31,700 nt of DNA from ZC4RG29 sp032907565 (GTDB lineage Bacteria; Bacteroidota; Bacteroidia; Cytophagales; Cyclobacteriaceae), in assembly GCA_032907565.1 (NCBI GenBank), contig JAJJPK010000004.1:1-31700 (forward strand), given 5' to 3'. The notes below the pieces were generated by a model, which was not told the DNA's origin, made no database searches, and was given only the letters and a program-made list of their open reading frames with translations. Of the stretch, positions 22,668 to 31,473 are shown piece by piece. A program made the translations under genes and the position numbers. Positions within the stretch are counted from its first letter, which is position 1, and every line of letters starts with the position of its first letter.

Positions 22668-25600
22668 TCCAAAATGGCAATGGCAGCGTCTACCGAAGGA
22701 ATCTCTTCGATGGCGAGAACGGCTTTTCCTGCCTGATCGCGCATCCTGAAACGCTTCGGCTGCTGCTGAACGTAGTTCAGGATGTCTCCAAAGAGCGGTG
22801 AACTGAAGTAAGATTCATTGCCAGAAACAAAAAAACCGCGGAGTCGATCACCCTTCAGGACCAGCCTTTCAAAGCCGAGCTTTTCGCCCAGCCAACGGAG
22901 GCGAACTGAATTGATCAGTTCCAGAACTGGCTGTGGGACGGGCCCGAAGCGGTCGCGCATCTCTGCAGTAAATGCCTGCAGCTCTTCCTCGGTCTTGATG
23001 TTGTCAAGGCGGGAATACAACTGAAGCCGTTCGGTTACATTGCTCACATAGGTTTCGGGAATAAGGATTTCGAGGTCCGTTTCGATCACGCAATCCTGAA
23101 CAATGACCTTTGCCTTTTCCGCCAGCTCGGCAGCAAAGAGGTCCTTGAAATCCGTTTCCTTCAATTCCTGAATCGCCTCGTCCAGGATCTTGTGGTATGT
23201 GTCGAAACCCAGGTCCGTAATGAACCCGCTTTGTTCCGCACCCAGCAGGTTGCCCGCACCCCGAATGTCGAGGTCTCGCATGGCCACCTTGAAACCATCG
23301 CCCAACTCAGAAAACTCTTCCAGCGCGGCGAGCCTTTTTCTCGCATCGGCCGACAACTGAGAGGCGGGCGGTGTAAGCAGATAGCAGAATGCTTTCTTGT
23401 TTGATCGTCCAACGCGGCCACGCATCTGGTGAAGATCTGACAAGCCGAACATGTGGGCCTGGTTGATAATGATGGTGTTCGCGTTGGGAATGTCGAGACC
23501 CGACTCGATGATGTTGGTGGAGACAAGCACATCGACCTCGCCATCGATAAACTTCATCATCACCTTTTCGAGTTTCGAACCTTCCATCTGCCCGTGCGCA
23601 ATGCCTATGCGCGCATCAGGCACAAGACGAAAGATTATGTTCGCCACCTGATCGATATCATTCACCCTGTTGTGGACAAAAAACACCTGACCACCCCGTC
23701 GAAGTTCGAAGCTGATAGCATCGCGGACGACCTCTTCGTTGAACGTATGGAGTTCCGTCGTTACTGGTTGCCGGTTAGGCGGCGGTGTCATTATGATGCT
23801 GAGGTCACGCGCACCCATAAGAGAAAAGTGCAGCGTCCTGGGTATGGGCGTAGCCGTTAGCGTCAACACATCGACGTTCAGCTTCATTTCCTTGAGCTTA
23901 TCCTTGACGCGCACGCCGAACTTCTGCTCTTCGTCGATGATCAGCAATCCAAGATCCTTGAACGCTACATCCTTTGCAACGATACGATGTGTCCCTATCA
24001 GAATATTGATTTTTCCTTCTTTGGTTTCGGCAAGAATTCTCCTGGTATCCTGTGCGGATCGGAACCTTGAAACGTGTTCGATGGTGACCGGAAATGACGA
24101 CAGCCGTTCGCGGAAGGTCCTGTAATGCTGCATGGCCAGTATGGTGGTAGGTACAAGCACGGCGACCTGTTTACCTTCGTTCACTACTTTGAACGCAGCG
24201 CGAATGGCAACCTCTGTTTTTCCGAAGCCGACGTCGCCACACACGAGACGATCCATGGGGTGAGGCGCCTCCAGGTCGCGCTTGACGTCTGCAGTTGCGC
24301 GCGCCTGATCGGGCGTGTCTTCGTACATGAACGAAGTCTCCAGCTCTGCCTGCACATAGCTGTCGGGTGAATAAGGATAGCCCGGAGCGGATTTCCTTTT
24401 GGCGTAGAGCTCGATAAGCTCCTTCGCAATATCTTTCACGCGCTTTTTCACGCGCGACTTCTTGGCAGCCCATTCCTGGGTTCCCAACTTGCTGATCACT
24501 GGTGGAGCACCGTCTTTTCCCGTGTACCGGGAGATCTTGTGCAGTGCGTGAATGCTTACATAAAGGATGTCGTCGTCTTTGAACACGAGTCGGATCGACT
24601 CCTGCTCACGGTCCCTTACAATCTTCTTCTCGAGTCCGGCAAATTTTGCAATGCCATAGTCGATATGAGTAACGAAGTCGCCGGGCTGAAGTGTTTGAAG
24701 TTCGCGAAGCGTCAGTGCCTTTGACTTGCTGAACTTCTCGCGTGCCTTGTATCGATGAAAACGCTCAAAGATCTGATGGTCGGTGTAACAGGCGATCTTC
24801 ATATCCGCGTCCTGAAACCCGGCGCGCAACGAGAAGTCGAGCGTCTCTACTGTAACAGTCGAACTGATTTCAGAAAGTATTGACTTCAGCTTGTCAAGCT
24901 GGTGCGGAAGGTCGGAAGCAATGAAGGTACGATAACCTTCCTGCTGAAGTCGTTCCAGATCGGCAGTAAGCAATCCAAAATTTTTGTTGAACGAGGGCTG
25001 CGCTCCCGATAAGAACTGGAAGGCGTGCGTCGCCGGCAAAAAGTACCGGCTGCCAAACTCAACACAGGGAAAGGATGCAACAGTGCGTTGAAAAGCATCT
25101 CGATCGTCGAAGAGCACTTCCGGGCCGGAAACAACCTGGGTCTTACCTCCCCCCGCAATTCGGGAAAACGATTCAGCAGCCGCGTCAAAACTCTTTTGTA
25201 TGATATCGCCTGCCAGCTGGTAGTCCTTGAACCACAAAACCGAGTCGGGCGAAAGGAAAGAAAAGAACGACTGCCGTTCGGCCTTCAGGGTTTGCGACTG
25301 CAGGTTGGGAACGATGCTCAGCCTTGGGAATTCGCCCACGGAAATCTGGGTGACCGGGTCGAACGTTCGGATGCTCTCGACCTCGTTCCCGAAAAGTTCG
25401 ATTCGGTACGGGAGTTCATGGGCAAACGAAAAAACATCAATGATGCCTCCACGCACGGCGTATTGTCCGGCCTCATAGACGAAATCCGTTTTTTCAAAAC
25501 CGTATGTCCTTAGAAACTCTTCAAGAAAACCCGTGTCAAGGTTTTCACCTATCGAGACGCCAAATGTGTTCGCTGAAAGCGATTTTCTGCTCACTACTTT

Positions 25601-26032
25601 TTCGCCCAGGGCTTCGGGGTAGGTTACAATCACCAGTGGAGAATGGCCGGGTTCGCTGATGCGGCTCAGCACCTCGGCTCGCATCAGCACATTAGCATTC
25701 TCGGTTTCATCATACTCATACGGCCGACGATAAGACATGGGCAGTAGAAGGACTTCGCGACCGAGGAGGCTCTGCAGGTCGTTCTGGAAGTACGCCGCCT
25801 CCTCTTTCTCCTGCATAATAAAGACGGAGTCACGAGGCTCCAGGGTGAATACAGCGGCGGCGATGACCGCATCGAGGCTGCCGGCTGTGCCGCGGATATG
25901 AATTCTGGATGGACCGGGCGTACGAACCCCTGCGGCAATGGTCTTGACTACACCTTCCGCGCTGTACAGGTTCAAAAAATCATGCGCCCTCAATCCCGGT
26001 TGCAGTAGAGGGTGCAAAGATAAACGGATCAC
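22622..26032 (-). CDS. mfd: Transcription-repair coupling factor Mfd
   Basis: 1136-residue ATP-driven DNA translocase that removes stalled RNA polymerase and recruits UvrA. The N-terminal UvrB-like module is followed by the RNA polymerase-interacting domain (LQPGDFVTHIDYGIAKFAGLEKK) and the RecG-like helicase: motif I CGDVGFGKTEVAIRAAF (near residue 600), motif II IIDEEQKFGV, LTATPIPRTLHFSLMGARDLS, and STNIIESGLDIPNANTIIINQAHMFGLSDLHQMRGRVGRS. The C-terminal TRCF domain closes it. The frame begins with GTG at 26032. It faces the small conserved gene tail to tail. Confidence 0.96.
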   Translation of the reverse strand: MIRLSLHPLLQPGLRAHDFLNLYSAEGVVKTIAAGVRTPGPSRIHIRGTAGSLDAVIAAAVFTLEPRDSVFIMQEKEEAAYFQNDLQSLLGREVLLLPMSYRRPYEYDETENANVLMRAEVLSRISEPGHSPLVIVTYPEALGEKVVSRKSLSANTFGVSIGENLDTGFLEEFLRTYGFEKTDFVYEAGQYAVRGGIIDVFSFAHELPYRIELFGNEVESIRTFDPVTQISVGEFPRLSIVPNLQSQTLKAERQSFFSFLSPDSVLWFKDYQLAGDIIQKSFDAAAESFSRIAGGGKTQVVSGPEVLFDDRDAFQRTVASFPCVEFGSRYFLPATHAFQFLSGAQPSFNKNFGLLTADLERLQQEGYRTFIASDLPHQLDKLKSILSEISSTVTVETLDFSLRAGFQDADMKIACYTDHQIFERFHRYKAREKFSKSKALTLRELQTLQPGDFVTHIDYGIAKFAGLEKKIVRDREQESIRLVFKDDDILYVSIHALHKISRYTGKDGAPPVISKLGTQEWAAKKSRVKKRVKDIAKELIELYAKRKSAPGYPYSPDSYVQAELETSFMYEDTPDQARATADVKRDLEAPHPMDRLVCGDVGFGKTEVAIRAAFKVVNEGKQVAVLVPTTILAMQHYRTFRERLSSFPVTIEHVSRFRSAQDTRRILAETKEGKINILIGTHRIVAKDVAFKDLGLLIIDEEQKFGVRVKDKLKEMKLNVDVLTLTATPIPRTLHFSLMGARDLSIIMTPPPNRQPVTTELHTFNEEVVRDAISFELRRGGQVFFVHNRVNDIDQVANIIFRLVPDARIGIAHGQMEGSKLEKVMMKFIDGEVDVLVSTNIIESGLDIPNANTIIINQAHMFGLSDLHQMRGRVGRSNKKAFCYLLTPPASQLSADARKRLAALEEFSELGDGFKVAMRDLDIRGAGNLLGAEQSGFITDLGFDTYHKILDEAIQELKETDFKDLFAAELAEKAKVIVQDCVIETDLEILIPETYVSNVTERLQLYSRLDNIKTEEELQAFTAEMRDRFGPVPQPVLELINSVRLRWLGEKLGFERLVLKGDRLRGFFVSGNESYFSSPLFGDILNYVQQQPKRFRMRDQAGKAVLAIEEIPSVDAAIAILDQMQSARSASEIRSR

Positions 26033-26058
26033 AACAAATTTGAGTTAATTTTGGCAAA

Positions 26059-26250
26059 ATGACCTGGCAGCATTTCTTTGCGTTCACAGGCTTGCTGTCT
26101 GCATTCCTGCTTGCTGCAGGACTATGGCGGCCCTGGGTTGTACTTTGGTGGCGATCGCATCAGAACCGGAAAATCGTGCTTCAATGGTACGGCACATCAC
26201 TCCTCGTGAGCGCTTTGGCCTTCTGGATCGCGGGTCATGTCAAAACTTAA
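26059..26250 (+). CDS. Small two-helix membrane protein
   Basis: 63 residues: MTWQHFFAFTGLLSAFLLAAGLWRPWVVLWWRSHQNRKIVLQWYGTSLLVSALAFWIAGHVKT. Membrane helices at about 6-24 and 47-60 flank a basic WWRSHQNRKIVLQWYG loop. The pattern matches a small conserved membrane protein I recall from Bacteroidota genomes, without known function. Only 17 bp separate it from the thioredoxin-like gene downstream, so they are probably co-transcribed. A TAATTTTG word (26046-26053) sits directly before the ATG and could be a -7 box of a very short leader, but no -33 element is visible. Confidence 0.6.
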   Translation: MTWQHFFAFTGLLSAFLLAAGLWRPWVVLWWRSHQNRKIVLQWYGTSLLVSALAFWIAGHVKT

Positions 26251-26267
26251 ATCCTTACTTATTCCCC

Positions 26268-26768
26268 ATGAAACTCTTAACCTGTTTTCTTGTTGTCGTG
26301 AGCGTTCTCATGCTGCAATGCAGCAAGCCCGCAGATGAGGGGCCTTCGCTGGCGCCGGAGGATGCGACGTCCGTCAACGAGTTGCCTGAAATGAACCTCG
26401 TAACCATGGACCAGCAGGTCATCCGGGCGCGTGAACTGGCTGGCAAAAATATCCTGGTCTTCTTTCGTCCGGAATGCGATCACTGCCAACGCGAAGCAGA
26501 AGCCATCAGTGACAACCTCGATGCTTTTGCTGAATACCAGATCTTCTTTGTTGGCACCGACGGGCACGAAGCCTCGCAAAAATTCGCCCGCGACTATTCG
26601 CTCGACGGCAAAAACAACGTGCACTTTGTCCAGACCACTGTGAACGAAATTCTCGACAGGCTCGGCCCGATATCCACGCCTTCTCTTTATATCTACTCAG
26701 AAGAGCGTCGATTGGTTCGTCACCTCGACGGTGAAGTCCCAATAGAAGCGATCCTCCGAAGCCTTTAG
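26268..26768 (+). CDS. Thioredoxin-like (TlpA/peroxiredoxin-type) lipoprotein
   Basis: The ATG at 26268 (166 aa) starts a lipoprotein-like signal MKLLTCFLVVVSVLMLQCSK with the lipidated cysteine probably C18; the upstream in-frame extension to 26124 overlaps the small membrane gene and is rejected. A redox-type CxxC is present, C70/C73 in VFFRPECDHCQREAE, and the cis-proline is P138 in GPISTPSLYIY. Such envelope proteins act as thiol-disulphide reductases. It converges with the THUMP-like methyltransferase, and their stop codons overlap by two bases (26766-26767). Confidence 0.85.
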   Translation: MKLLTCFLVVVSVLMLQCSKPADEGPSLAPEDATSVNELPEMNLVTMDQQVIRARELAGKNILVFFRPECDHCQREAEAISDNLDAFAEYQIFFVGTDGHEASQKFARDYSLDGKNNVHFVQTTVNEILDRLGPISTPSLYIYSEERRLVRHLDGEVPIEAILRSL

Positions 26769-27994
26769 CGGAGCCGGTTCGCAACTGCCAGCATCGGACC
26801 CTCGGTGGATGTAAAGGCCAGGAGATAGCGCTCGCCACCTTCTTTAAGGCCAGCCCGTTTCCTCAGCTGATCTGCAGACAGTGGATAATTTCGTACGACG
26901 ACATTCGCCATTTGGCCGGGAAAAGAGGATTTCAACTCCGGGCCGAATCGCCGGGCCACTGTCATTGTCTCGTAGGTACGGCCAGGAAATCCGGGGACGA
27001 GAGCATCCGAAGTGTACAGATGCGTATTGGGGTGTAGTTTGGCAAGCCCAAACCGGGACGCAACGAGGCGAAAAGCTCCGGCCTTAAGCACCTCGGATCC
27101 GGGCTCGTACATATACTTTAGCGGACCGCTGAACGACACTTCCGCTGCGTTTTCTTCCCGGCGATAGAAACTGAGGGGAGGCAGGTCAGCCGACAGGTCG
27201 ACGGCTTCAAGGCGCGGCTCTCCCGCGTACCCTGCTTCGGAAAAGAACAACAGCTCCCTCACCTCCCCGGCGAGCGCTACAACGGCAACCCGGGCTACGT
27301 TAGGAATGACCTGAAGCCCGCGGTCGATGTCGAGCATGGGCGATGCCTTCAGCAACAGTCGCGGGAAGGCTTTGCCCAGAAAAGTTGTTAGTGACCGGAT
27401 GTCCGGCGAATAGCCAGTCAGTTCGATTCGTCGTTGGTTGCTCTCCGTGCGTCGCGAGGGGTCCACGTAGGCGAGATCAAACGTGAGGGCGGTTTCGTTC
27501 AAAAACCCCTCGGCATCCGTCTCATGATAGCTAACATTGAATGCTCCCAGTAGCCGGTGGTTATGCCGGGCCAATCGCAGGAGCCGGCCGTCGGGCTCTA
27601 CGCAATGCAACTCCTGGTAGTGCTGGCTGAGAAAATACGCATCGACGCCAAATCCGCCGGTCAGGTCCACGCAGCGACTGCGAAAAGGAGAACTGAAAGC
27701 AGCGGCTTGCATGGCCTTGTATGATGCCGTCTTTTCGGAGGAGCATTGTTCCAGGTTCGAAGAAGGAGGATATACAATGCCCGTTGTCGAGAAGTATCGA
27801 GGCAGTTTGTACCTGGCTTTTTGCAGGCCGGCGATCTGCTCCGCGATGTCGCGAAAGGGGAGACCGAACCGTTCCGCAGGTTGCTTCAGTGACAACTCGT
27901 GGACGTCCGCCGAAACGTGGGCACGGATAAACTCCTGAACCTCGCGATGGAGTAAGCGAGGGTCAGGGACATCCGGTACGTCGCTAATAGACAA
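26765..27994 (-). CDS. THUMP-like domain SAM-dependent methyltransferase
   Basis: 409 residues. N-terminal helical part, then the SAM-binding motif CVDLTGGFGVDAYFLS (about 108-123), a further CVEPDGRLLRLARHN and the motif LAYVDPSRRTESNQRR (about 174-186). The C-terminal half (about 280-409) corresponds to the THUMP-like module seen in RNA methyltransferases of Bacteroidota. It is probably an RNA base methyltransferase; the target is not readable from sequence. The frame starts with TTG at 27994 and overlaps the asd stop by 11 bp; I saw no nearby ATG, so the start is less certain. Downstream it meets the thioredoxin-like gene tail to tail. Confidence 0.85.
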   Translation of the reverse strand: MSISDVPDVPDPRLLHREVQEFIRAHVSADVHELSLKQPAERFGLPFRDIAEQIAGLQKARYKLPRYFSTTGIVYPPSSNLEQCSSEKTASYKAMQAAAFSSPFRSRCVDLTGGFGVDAYFLSQHYQELHCVEPDGRLLRLARHNHRLLGAFNVSYHETDAEGFLNETALTFDLAYVDPSRRTESNQRRIELTGYSPDIRSLTTFLGKAFPRLLLKASPMLDIDRGLQVIPNVARVAVVALAGEVRELLFFSEAGYAGEPRLEAVDLSADLPPLSFYRREENAAEVSFSGPLKYMYEPGSEVLKAGAFRLVASRFGLAKLHPNTHLYTSDALVPGFPGRTYETMTVARRFGPELKSSFPGQMANVVVRNYPLSADQLRKRAGLKEGGERYLLAFTSTEGPMLAVANRLR

Positions 27995-28976
27995 GGCTTT
28001 TTTCCAACATGAACTCGGCGATCTGAACCGCGTTTGTTGCTGCGCCCTTCCTCAGGTTGTCTGAGACGATCCACATGTTCAGCGTGTTGGGTTGCGATTC
28101 GTCCCGACGCAACCTTCCTACGAAGACCTCATCCTTGCCTTTGGCGTAGATAGGCATAGGGTATACGTTATTGGCAGGATCATCCTGCACCACGACACCC
28201 GGCGTGGAAGCAAGCAGCCGGCGCACTTCGTCGAGATCGTAATCCTTATGGAATTCAACATTTACAGCTTCCGAGTGGCCCCCGATGGTCGGAACGCGAA
28301 CAGTAGTCGAGGTAACACCAATGCTGTCGTCTCCAAGGATTTTCCGCGTTTCGTTCACCATCTTCATCTCTTCCTTCGTGTACCCATTGTCGAGGAAGAC
28401 ATCGATGTGGGGCAAAGCGTTCATGTCGATGGGGTGCGGATAGACCCGGGCTCCTTCAACGCCGGCCCGTTCGTCCATTAACTGCTGCACGGCGTCTTTT
28501 CCTGTTCCAGTAACGGACTGATACGTCGACACCACAATTCGCCTGATCTTGTACGCGACGTGCAGGGGCGCCAGCGCAAGTACCATTTGTATGGTAGAAC
28601 AGTTCGGGTTTGCGATGATCCGGTCGTCGATACCAATAACGTGACCGTTAATTTCAGGTACGACCAGTTTCTTTTCGGGATCCATACGCCAGGCCGACGA
28701 ATTGTCGATGACAATGGTGCCCGCCTCAGCAAACCGGGGCGCCCATTCGAGCGAAGTACCGCCGCCAGCCGAGAATATGGCAATGTCCGGTGCCTTTTTC
28801 ACCGCCTCTTCCATTCCTATGATTGTGTATTCGGAGCCTTTGAACGTAACGGTTTTGCCGACCGATTTGGCGGAGGCCACCAAAATCAGTTCAGTGAACG
28901 GGAAATTTCTTTCTTCCAATACGCGCAGGATCTCCTGCCCAACGAGCCCCGTGGCTCCTACAACCGCTAGTTTCAT
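27984..28976 (-). CDS. asd: Aspartate-semialdehyde dehydrogenase
   Basis: 330-residue NADPH-dependent enzyme making aspartate semialdehyde from aspartyl phosphate, the branch to lysine/diaminopimelate, methionine, threonine and isoleucine. NADP-binding GATGLVGQEILRVL is at the N-terminus, SAGGGTSLEWAPRFAEAG and IDNSSAWRMDP follow, the catalytic cysteine is C126 in ANPNCSTIQM, and TYQSVTGTGKDAV and the histidine in GGHSEAVNVEFHKDYDL are present. The length is typical. A canonical promoter lies 25 bp upstream in the divergent gap with the lamin-tail gene. The downstream methyltransferase overlaps its 3' end. Confidence 0.95.
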   Translation of the reverse strand: MKLAVVGATGLVGQEILRVLEERNFPFTELILVASAKSVGKTVTFKGSEYTIIGMEEAVKKAPDIAIFSAGGGTSLEWAPRFAEAGTIVIDNSSAWRMDPEKKLVVPEINGHVIGIDDRIIANPNCSTIQMVLALAPLHVAYKIRRIVVSTYQSVTGTGKDAVQQLMDERAGVEGARVYPHPIDMNALPHIDVFLDNGYTKEEMKMVNETRKILGDDSIGVTSTTVRVPTIGGHSEAVNVEFHKDYDLDEVRRLLASTPGVVVQDDPANNVYPMPIYAKGKDEVFVGRLRRDESQPNTLNMWIVSDNLRKGAATNAVQIAEFMLEKSLVY

Positions 28977-28985
28977 GATTTATGC

Positions 28986-29017
28986 TTGTATTTAGAATTA
29001 CAAAAATAGTACTTTTG
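28986..29017 (+). promoter_or_regulatory. Promoter for the lamin-tail gene (TTG-N21-TACTTTTG)
   Basis: TTG at 28986-28988 and TACTTTTG at 29010-29017 match the -33/-7 pattern TTG, then TAnnTTTG, with 21-nt spacing. The predicted leader is about 25 nt before the ATG at 29048. It lies back to back with the asd promoter. Confidence 0.65.
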
Positions 29018-29029
29018 AAAGAGCCCAAA
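29001..29029 (-). promoter_or_regulatory. Promoter for asd (TTTG-N17-TATTTTTG)
   Basis: On the minus strand TTTG (29026-29029) and TATTTTTG (29001-29008) are 17 nt apart, fitting the Bacteroidota -33/-7 pattern. The predicted leader is about 20-25 nt before the asd ATG at 28976. The divergent lamin-tail promoter's -7 box begins one base away, so the two promoters share a very small core. Confidence 0.62.
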
Positions 29030-29047
29030 GCAATTAGACCCTCACCT

Positions 29048-31351
29048 ATGAACAAAATTATTTGGGCTCTCGGGTTAACTATTGTTAGTTCGAGCCTCAG
29101 CAACCCGGCTTTCTCCCAGTTTATAGACAACTTCGATGACGGTGATTTTGTTCGCGATCCGCAGTGGCGCGGGAGCGATTCGCACTTTGCCGTTACGGAA
29201 GGTGCGCTTACTCTGCAGGCTCCACCTGTTGCCGGGCTCTCTTATCTCTCCACCCCCAGTGCGGTGATACGTGACGCCACTTGGGAAGTTACGGTGCGAA
29301 TGGACTTCAATCCCTCCGACGCAAACTACACGCGAATTTACCTTGTGTCGGACACGTTCGATGTAACGGCTCCGGTATATGGCTATTACGTTCTGGCCGG
29401 CGGGCGTAGCGACGATGTAAGCCTATGTCGGCAGGACGGTGAATCGAGCGTGAAAATCATCGACGGCCAGGACGACAGGCTTGACACGTCGACTGTGGAA
29501 ATCCGCATAAGGGTTACGCGGGATGGCGGGGGCAACTGGACGTTGTATGCAGGTGACGCTTCTGGAGAGCCCGCACTTGAAGGCTCCGCATTCGACGCAA
29601 CGTATTCGGCGGGCAGCTATTTCGGAATCTATTGCAAGTATACCAGTACGCGTGCCTCTGGGTTTCGGTTTGACAACATTACGGTTGATGGCAAACCGGG
29701 AGAAGTGGTTCAGCCCACCGAGGCCGCCTTCAAGGATGTAATCATTACTGAAATACTTCCTGATCCCCTTCCATCTGCCGGTCTTCCGGAAGCGGAATTC
29801 GTTGAAGTGTTCAATCGCACCGCGGCCGACGTGAACCTTGCGGGGTGGACACTTTCGGATGGCACAACAGCCGCACGACTTCCGCCAATCCCGATCCCGC
29901 CGCAGGAGTACGCGGTTGTTACCTCATCGCGCGATGCGCCTTTCTTTAAAGACGTGCGTGTTGTTCCGGTTGCAGAACTGCCAAGCCTGAACAACTCCGG
30001 TGACGCTGTCGTACTTCGCTCTGCTGCCGGAGTTACGATAGATTCAGTTCGCTATGAGAACACGTGGTATCGGAATGCTTCCAAGCGGGAAGGTGGCTGG
30101 TCACTCGAACTTATCGATCCGGGCAACCCCTGCGGGGAGGAGGACAACTGGAGCGAGTCTGAAGCTCCGGAAGGCGGAACGCCGGGGAGGCAGAATTCAG
30201 TTTTTGCGGCCAAGCCGGATGCTACAGGACCGCACATTGTAGCTGTAACAGCGATAGGGTCCGGCTCGCTATTGATAGAATACAATGAAAAGCTCCTGGC
30301 CGAGGATGTGCCTCCCGGAAATGTGATTATCGAACCCCCCGCGGAAGTTGTTTCGGTTAGCGTAGGGGCCACGCTCAGGTCACTACACATCACGCTTTCC
30401 GGTGCGCTGGAAATGGGGACGCTATACACGGTCGGCGTAAGAAACATCAGGGATTGCAACCACAACCTTGCATTGGAAGAACGCGTGCCCTTTGCCGTGC
30501 CGGAAGAAGCCGACAGCCTGGACGTTGTCATCAATGAGATCTTGTTCAATCCAAAGCCCGGGGGCGTCGACTTCGTTGAGATCTTTAATCGGTCGCGAAA
30601 GTTTATCAACCTGAAAGGCTGGAGTACTGCAAACTACTCGGAAGGAACAGCAAAGGATTTGCGGCTCATCACCGACAGGGACAAGCTGCTGCCTCCCGGC
30701 GGTTTTGCGGTGCTCACACCGGATGCCAGCGTTCTGCTCGATCATTATCCGAGCACGGAAGCCGAAACGCTGGTGGAGACCCGATTGGTAGCGTTGCCTG
30801 ACGACGCGGGATCGGTCGCGCTGGTGGACGCAGCGCAGCACGTGATCGATGCCGTGATGTACAACCGCACCATGCATTCGATCTTCGTTACAACAGAGGA
30901 TGGCGTGTCTCTGGAGCGGCTTTCTCCTGACGCTGCAACCTACGACACGGAGAACTGGCACTCAGCCTCGACACACGCCGGCGGTGCAACACCGGGTCGA
31001 AGAAATTCCGTGGGTGCATCGCCATTGGGTCTGCCTTTGAATGCTGTGACAGTTGATCCGCCGGCGTTTCGGCCGATCTATGGGAAACCGAATTTCACGA
31101 TTATCCGTTACAACTTTGACCAGGCCGGATATGTAGCCAACGCAAGGATACTGGACCAGCAGGGTCGCTGTGTCCGCTCGATTGCCAGCAACGATCTCCT
31201 CGGCACTGAGGGATTTTATCGCTGGGACGGTGACCGCAATGATGGTTTGCGGGCTCGAGTGGGTTCTTACTGGCTTTGGTTTGAAGTGTTCTCGCCGTCG
31301 GGCGAAACGCACACGTTCCGTGAACGGATTATCGTTGCGGGCGATTTTTAA
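29048..31351 (+). CDS. Secreted lamin-tail-domain protein
   Basis: 767 residues from the ATG at 29048; the longer frame to 28982 would run through the promoter. The signal peptide is MNKIIWALGLTIVSSSLSNPAFSQ. Then comes a concanavalin/LamG-like sandwich (about 25-205: FIDNFDDGDFVRDPQWRGSDSHFAV... YFGIYCKYTSTRASGFRFDNITVDG). A first lamin-tail domain follows (about 220-340: IITEILPDPLPSAGLPEAEFVEVFNRTAADVNLAGWTLSDG), then an Ig-like stretch, a second lamin-tail domain (about 490-640: VINEILFNPKPGGVDFVEIFNRSRKFINLKGWS), and a FlgD-Ig-like C-terminus (NARILDQQGRCVRSIASN... FYRWDGDRNDGLRARVGSYWLW). Proteins of this kind are exported to the cell surface in Bacteroidota; the function is not known. 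A FlgD-like C-terminal module is common in exported proteins of this phylum. Confidence 0.88.
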   Translation: MNKIIWALGLTIVSSSLSNPAFSQFIDNFDDGDFVRDPQWRGSDSHFAVTEGALTLQAPPVAGLSYLSTPSAVIRDATWEVTVRMDFNPSDANYTRIYLVSDTFDVTAPVYGYYVLAGGRSDDVSLCRQDGESSVKIIDGQDDRLDTSTVEIRIRVTRDGGGNWTLYAGDASGEPALEGSAFDATYSAGSYFGIYCKYTSTRASGFRFDNITVDGKPGEVVQPTEAAFKDVIITEILPDPLPSAGLPEAEFVEVFNRTAADVNLAGWTLSDGTTAARLPPIPIPPQEYAVVTSSRDAPFFKDVRVVPVAELPSLNNSGDAVVLRSAAGVTIDSVRYENTWYRNASKREGGWSLELIDPGNPCGEEDNWSESEAPEGGTPGRQNSVFAAKPDATGPHIVAVTAIGSGSLLIEYNEKLLAEDVPPGNVIIEPPAEVVSVSVGATLRSLHITLSGALEMGTLYTVGVRNIRDCNHNLALEERVPFAVPEEADSLDVVINEILFNPKPGGVDFVEIFNRSRKFINLKGWSTANYSEGTAKDLRLITDRDKLLPPGGFAVLTPDASVLLDHYPSTEAETLVETRLVALPDDAGSVALVDAAQHVIDAVMYNRTMHSIFVTTEDGVSLERLSPDAATYDTENWHSASTHAGGATPGRRNSVGASPLGLPLNAVTVDPPAFRPIYGKPNFTIIRYNFDQAGYVANARILDQQGRCVRSIASNDLLGTEGFYRWDGDRNDGLRARVGSYWLWFEVFSPSGETHTFRERIIVAGDF

Positions 31352-31384
31352 AGCGGTTTATTGGCTGCAATGGCGGGAAAAAGG

Positions 31385-31420
31385 GCTTCCAGGGAATATT
31401 GGAAGCAATATTTTTTGTTT
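31385..31420 (+). terminator. Rho-independent terminator after the lamin-tail gene
   Basis: Stem GCTTCCA (31385-31391) / TGGAAGC (31400-31406) with an 8-nt loop, followed by an AT-rich tail with two T-runs ending at 31420. It lies 33 bp after the stop. Confidence 0.75.
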
Positions 31421-31442
31421 TAGTCACCACGGCGTAATTTTG
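31414..31442 (+). promoter_or_regulatory. Promoter for the histone H1-like gene (TTTG-N17-TAATTTTG)
   Basis: TTTG at 31414-31417, 17-nt spacer, TAATTTTG at 31435-31442, exact on the -7 side. The predicted leader is about 25 nt before the ATG at 31474. The -33 element overlaps the tail of the preceding terminator. Confidence 0.6.
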
Positions 31443-31473
31443 CGCATCTTTTACCAAACGAGGAATACGGGAC

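Noticed and set aside
24171..24473. Antisense and frame-shifted frames inside mfd
   Set aside because: All overlap the well-supported Mfd helicase domain and have shadow composition.
26124..26267. Upstream in-frame extension of the thioredoxin-like lipoprotein
   Set aside because: It overlaps the small membrane gene and would bury the lipoprotein signal peptide; the ATG at 26268 begins the signal peptide.
30052..30961. Minus-strand frames of 185 and 179 residues inside the lamin-tail gene
   Set aside because: They are shadows of a long plus-strand gene with signal peptide, repeated domains, promoter and terminator.
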